From Pyricularia pennisetigena (Eukaryota; Ascomycota; Sordariomycetes; Magnaporthales; Pyriculariaceae), in NCBI RefSeq assembly GCF_004337985.1, contig NW_021940919.1, positions 558,001 to 622,000 on the forward strand: 64,000 nucleotides of DNA, given 5' to 3'. The notes beneath the pieces were generated by a model, which searched no databases, had not been told where the DNA came from, and saw only the letters and a list, made by a program, of their open reading frames with translations. This document shows positions 59,343-64,000 of the stretch, in pieces (the stretch's first letter is position 1; each line of letters begins with the position of its first letter). The position numbers were made by a program, and so were the translations under genes.

Positions 59343-60411
59343 ATGGCTGGTCGGCTCGCTGGCAAGAATGCCGTTATAACTGGTGCTGCAGGGTATGTAC
59401 ACGCCTGATGTCAGGACTGCGTATCCAAAAACTCTATTTTGGATCATGTATGTCATTTACCAAAAAGTGGCATAAGACAATAGCTGATCAAGCAAGCTAT
59501 CCCATAATAGTGGCATTGGACTTGAGACGTCCATCTTGTTCGCCAAGGAGGGTGCCCATGTGCTGATGGCCGATATATCGCTCGATGCCCTGGCTAAGGC
59601 ACTTGACAAGGTCAAGTCGCTAGTGCCGGGCGCTCAGGTTGAGACAGTGGTAAGTCACATGTCTAGATATAGCATTTTCTCGATTATTCAGCTAGATCAT
59701 ACCCGCGCGGCTATGAGTGTTTGCAGAATTCGGACTGACAAGCCTATCCTTTTTCAGAAATGCGACGTTTCCAAAGAAGCCGAGGTGAAAGCCATGATCG
59801 AGCACGTTGATGCATGGGGTGGTCTGGATATCATCTTCAACAACGCCGGCATCATGCACGCCGACGACGCCGACGCGGTCGATACGCCCGAGAACATCTG
59901 GAACCTCACGCAGGACATCAATGTCAAGGGCGTGTGGTACGGTAGCAAACATGCTGTTCTTGCTCTCCGCCGCCACAAGAAGACCAAGGGCTCCATCATC
60001 AACACGGCCTCGGTCGTGGCGCTTGTCGGCTCTGCGACCCCGCAGCTCGCATACACGGCTTCCAAGGGCGCTGTCCTGGCCATGACGCGCGAGCTGGCCA
60101 TCGTGCACGCCCGTGAGGGCTTCCGCTTCAACAACCTGTGCCCGGCGCCGCTCAACACGCCGCTGCTGCAGGATTGGCTCGGCGACGACCAGGCCAAGCG
60201 TCACAGGCGTGAGGTGCACTTCCCGACAGGCAGGTTCGGCGAGGCCATCGAGCAGGCCCAAGCCGTGCTGTTCCTGGCCAGCGACGAAAGCAGCTTCGTC
60301 AATGGCCACGACTTTGTCGTGGACGGTGGCATGACCAAGGCGTACGTCACCCCTGAGGGTCCAGCTTTGGCTGCACCGCAGAACAATGCCAGCAAGTCGT
60401 CACTTGCATGA
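59343..60411 (+). CDS. Short-chain dehydrogenase/reductase (classical SDR)
   Basis: Exons 59343-59392, 59511-59649 and 59758-60411; introns of 118 and 108 bp; 280 aa. A Rossmann-fold NAD(P)-dependent oxidoreductase with TGAAGGIG (13-20), CDVS (65-68), NNAG (91-94), a catalytic Ser148 in INTAS, and YTASK (Tyr162, Lys166). The C-terminal SSFVNGHDFVVDGGMT is the usual SDR end. Asp at the end of the second strand (LMADIS) suggests preference for NAD(H). The substrate cannot be told. The second intron has a length divisible by three and no in-frame stop, so unspliced transcripts would still be open and add 36 residues. I splice it out because ETV then joins KCDVS, the expected strand-3 motif. It lies 0.8 kb upstream of LYS2, on the same strand. 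Confidence 0.93.
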
Positions 60412-61238
60412 AGTGGCAACGGACGGATTGATGGAGGTCGAAGGGTAAACACACATGCAGGACAAGATTGGGTGTTGTGCAGCACTCGAGACTAAGCAAC
60501 ATGGATATAATAAATCTTTGGGTCACATATTAGTCTGCGCTAGACCCCTGAAATTGCCATCCAAGTTTGAACTCCTTTTCCAATGGCGCCAGGCGCCGTT
60601 CCAAACTTTAATCTCGGCCCGATTTGATTATTCTCTCTGCCCACAACAGGTGGCGGCTTCACCGCTTACTTTATCCGCTCCTGAAGATCACGGGCACATT
60701 GGCAAGTCTCTAGAACGGTCTAAATCATCTTCAGTGCCTATGTGTATTTGTTCTAGAGAACAAATCTGGCATTAGGCCACTACGTGTTCAACACCTCAGG
60801 ACACCACGAAAAAAAATACCCCTCTATCGCGAGTCAGATTAGTAAAGCTGGGTGGGTCATTTAGGTCTGGGGAGAGCTCCCGCGCCAAATGCCCCAGAAT
60901 TAAGCATCCACGCCAAGAGCAGCCTCCGATGTCGCAATACCGAATGTCATAGTGGATCAATTTTTTTTACATTCTGCAGGGATCCAATTGCGCTCTGAAA
61001 AGTCGAGTCACCGTCACCAGAATTACTCACTTTTTTTTTTTTTTTGCAAGCAATATCTCGGTGAGGTTCTGGCTTCCAGTTTTGCTTCATGTTTTTGAAA
61101 GACTCAATTGAGGCCAGGAGCACTTTCAAATACATTTGGGCTTTTCAGAAGCTCGAGTGCGCATACAAGTCCACACGTACACCCTGGCGGCCACAGAAAT
61201 AACCCCGCCAATTGTCCCCGTCACGATAATTCGTCACC
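60412..61238. other. Spacer between SDR and LYS2
   Basis: 0.8 kb; SDR 3' region and LYS2 promoter. T and A runs near 60960 and 61031-61045. No gene seen. Confidence 0.6.
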
Positions 61239-64000
61239 ATGGCGCATCAGATCCCCGACCCAACGGTCGACCTTGACTGGTCTGGCTACGTCGGCGCTAT
61301 TCACGAGATATTCGCCAAAAATGCCCAGAAGCATCCAGAGCGGGTTTGCGTGATCGAAACAGAATCCTCCGAAGCACCGGAAAGGATATTTACCTACAAG
61401 CAGATCTTCGAGGCGTCAAATGTCCTGGCGCATTACCTTCACGATGCAGGAGTCACTAATGGCGACGTAGTCATGATTTGGGCGCATAGGTCAGTTGACC
61501 TCGTCGTCAGCATTATGGGTGTCCTTGTAAGATATCCCCTTCCGCGTCGACTGAACCGATTCCCAGCGTTCTTTCAGCCAGCACTGTGTCTAGTAGAGAA
61601 CAGAAATATTCACGCAACCAAACACACCTTTAGGCTGCCGGAGCTACATTTAGTGTCCTAGACCCACTGTATCCGCCGTCCCGTCAACAAATCTATCTTG
61701 AAGTATCCGGCCCGACCGCCCTTGTACAAATCGCGCGCGCCACCGACGAGGCCGGTCCCTTGGCGCCCCTCGTGCGTAGGTACATTGATGAGGAACTGAA
61801 GCTGAAGGCCGAGGTTCCATCACTACGCATAGGCGATGACGGTCATCTCTCGGGAGGAGAGATCAACGGTGCTGATGTCTTTGCCAGCGTGCGCGGCAAG
61901 GCGTCTTCGCCGCCTGCGGATGTCGAGGTCGGGCCCGACTCGAACCCCACACTTAGCTTCACGTCAGGCTCAGAAGGCCGGCCCAAGGGCGTGCTTGGTC
62001 GACACTACAGCTTAGCCAAATACTTCCGCTGGATGGCCGAGACATTTGGCATGGGCGAGGAGAGCCGGTTCACACTGCTCTCCGGCATCGCGCACGACCC
62101 CGTGCAGCGAGACATCTTCACGCCGCTGTACCTAGGCGCGCGCCTCCTGGTGCCGTCCAAGGAGAATATTGCCCATGAGCGCCTGGCTGAGTGGTTCAAG
62201 CGCTTTGAGCCGACAGTGACACACCTGACGCCTGCCATGGGTCAGATTCTAGTCGGCGGCGCCACCGCACAATTCCCTGCCCTGAAAACAGCCTACTTCG
62301 TCGGCGACGTGCTGACGACGCGCGACTGTCGCAGTCTGCGCGAGCTTGCCGCCAATGTCGACATTATCAACATGTACGGCACGACCGAGACCAGCAGAGC
62401 GGTCAGCTACTACAAGATTCCGAATCGTGCCTCAGACCCGGACTTTCTGGAGAGGCTGGGCAAGGACACGATCCCTGCCGGAACTGGCATGGAGAACGTT
62501 CAGCTGCTGGTCGTCAACCGGGAAGATAGGACAAAGCTTTGTGGCGTCGGCGAGGTGGGCGAGATCTACGTGCGTGCCGCTGGTCTGGCTGAGGGCTACA
62601 AGGGCGACCCTGCATTGAACGAACAGAAATTCCTGATGAACTGGTTCGTGGATAACAACAAGTGGATTGAGGCGGACAAAGTGCACCCGACTAAGGATGC
62701 AGCATGGAGAAAATACTACAAGGGCCCTCTGGACAGACTGTACCGCACAGGTGACCTCGGAAAGTATCTGGAGACGGGCGATGTCGAATGTACTGGCCGC
62801 GCGGACGATCAAGTCAAGATCAGGGGCTTCAGAATTGAGCTCAACGATATCGACAGCAACCTCAGTCAGAGTTCCCTCATTAGGGACTGCAAAACGCTCG
62901 TGCGAAGGGACAAGAACGAGGAGCCGAAGCTGGTCAGTTACGTTGTGCCTGAGCTCAAGCAATGGCCCCAGTGGCTCAAGCTGCATGGCTATGAGGATGC
63001 CGAGGATGACGAGGGCACGGACTTCGGAGCAACCAAAGTATACTTCAAGAGATATCGTCGTATGCAGGCTGAGCTTCGCGACCATCTCAAGTCGCGGCTG
63101 CCAACCTACGCCATTCCCAGCATCTTCATTGTACTGGAGAAGCTGCCATTGAACCCCAACGGCAAGGTCGACAAGCCCAACCTGCCTTTCCCTGATATTG
63201 CTGAGCAAACCGCGGAAGCCTCAAGCGCCGATATTGAGCGATGGGAGTCTTTGACTGAGACAGAACGTGCCGTTGCCACGAGGTGGGCTGCATTGATCCA
63301 GGGCCTGAACGAAAAGTCGATCGCGCCTGATAACCACTTCTTTGACCTCGGTGGACACAGTATCCTGGCACAGCAGATGCTGCTCGACGTGCGCAAGCAG
63401 ATGGGTGCTAATGTATCCATCAACACCCTCTACGAGAACCCCACACTCGGGGCTTTCAGTCGGCAGGTTGACAAGCACCTTGGGGCAGCCAACGGTGATA
63501 GCACCAGCCAAACCGAGGATGAGGAAAACTCATATGCCAAGGCTCGGGACGACCTCGTTAAAAAACTTCCGGCATCGTACAAGACGGCAGATCCGTCGTC
63601 GATACGGGCGTCATCCAGGCCTACCATCTTCCTGACTGGCGCAACGGGCTTCTTGGGTGCCTTCTTGATCCGCGATATCCTGCAGAGGACAAGCCGACAG
63701 CTAAAGCTCATCGCACACGTGCGTGCCAAGGACCAAAAGGCGGCGACAGACCGTCTGACGCGATCGCTACAGGGCTATGGTATCTGGCGGGATGAGTGGG
63801 CTGGGCGGCTTTCTTGCGTAGTGGGCGATTTGGCCCAGCCGCAACTTGGTATTGACCAGCCCACGTGGGAGCGTCTGTCAAACGAGGTGGATGTAGTTAT
63901 CCACAACGGCGCGACTGTCCACTGGGTGCGCCGCTGGCAAGACATGCTGGCTGCCAACGTCACATCGACGATCGAGGCGATGCGGCTGTGCAACGAGGGC
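61239..64000 (+). CDS. LYS2: L-2-aminoadipate reductase Lys2, 5' part
   Basis: Exons 61239-61526 and 61634 to the window end; intron of 107 bp; 885 aa visible, open at the right edge (the family is about 1,150-1,200 aa long, so roughly 300 residues are missing). Lys2 activates alpha-aminoadipate with ATP, loads it on a carrier domain and reduces it with NADPH to the semialdehyde, in fungal lysine synthesis. An adenylation domain carries the AMP-binding motif TSGSEGRPKG (206-215), MYGTTE and YRTGDLG. The carrier domain has FFDLGGHSIL with the phosphopantetheine Ser672. The reductase domain opens with TGATGFLG (764-771). The start has a strong ACCATGG context. The splice joins IMGVL to AAGATFSVLD, as in the family. 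Confidence 0.97.

Noticed and set aside
59692..60309. 205-codon open frame on the minus strand
   Set aside because: Antisense to the SDR catalytic exon; a shadow caused by high third-position GC.
62432..63208. 258-codon open frame on the minus strand
   Set aside because: Antisense to LYS2, which has all adenylation and carrier motifs on the plus strand.

Overview
The window looks like nuclear DNA of a filamentous ascomycete, most likely a sordariomycete and possibly Magnaporthales (the lineage is an inference from protein style, not a database match). The reasons are short spliceosomal introns (about 64-315 bp) with GTRNGT-type donors, CTRAC-like branch sites and YAG acceptors, gene-poor AT-rich spacers of 0.6-4.6 kb with long A/T homopolymers, and fungal gene content. 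There are two assembly gaps (8770-8936 and 40102-40119), both next to homopolymers. I rebuilt 18 genes by joining exons. Two run off the window edges: an ABC1/ADCK kinase at the left and LYS2 at the right.

Layout. 1-8 kb: the 3' part of an ADCK-type kinase, a 4.6-kb spacer holding a long imperfect inverted repeat, then a divergent septin-like GTPase. 9-14 kb: a Rom2-type Rho1 GEF (DEP-DH-PH-CNH) on the minus strand, convergent with the septin-like gene. 16-23 kb: Cu/Zn superoxide dismutase, the Tudor-SN nuclease (SND1 type) and, convergent to it, transaldolase. 24-32 kb: a membrane-anchored Ppn2-like polyphosphatase, the cytochrome oxidase assembly factor Pet191/Coa5 and a five-exon steryl-ester-hydrolase-type lipase. 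33-36 kb: ELP6 and, convergent, ribosomal protein L37. 38-45 kb: an intradiol (hydroxyquinol/catechol) dioxygenase, a 4.5-kb stretch with no convincing gene, and a small secreted DUF4360 protein. 46-53 kb: a head-to-head pair encoding a mitochondrial citrate-synthase-family enzyme best read as 2-methylcitrate synthase and a mitochondrial ICL-family enzyme best read as 2-methylisocitrate lyase, followed by an unrecognised gene. 53-64 kb: a secreted proline-rich protein with a C-terminal cyanovirin-N homology (CVNH) domain, an MFS transporter, a short-chain dehydrogenase and LYS2 (alpha-aminoadipate reductase).

How the genes work together. Most are dispersed housekeeping genes (translation, tRNA modification, respiration, pentose phosphate, lysine synthesis, cell-wall signalling) with no shared pathway. 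The clear functional link is the divergent pair at 46.7-51.2 kb: both enzymes carry mitochondrial presequences and would catalyse the first and last steps of the methylcitrate cycle that detoxifies propionyl-CoA, from one shared 1.0-kb promoter region. The Rom2-type GEF and the septin-like GTPase both concern polarity and the cortex, but their adjacency may be chance. I saw no convincing tRNA, rRNA, CRISPR or intact transposon. The most novel-looking items are the proline-rich CVNH protein, the acidic-insert septin-like GTPase, the unrecognised gene at 51.8-52.6 kb and the inverted repeat near 1.7 kb.
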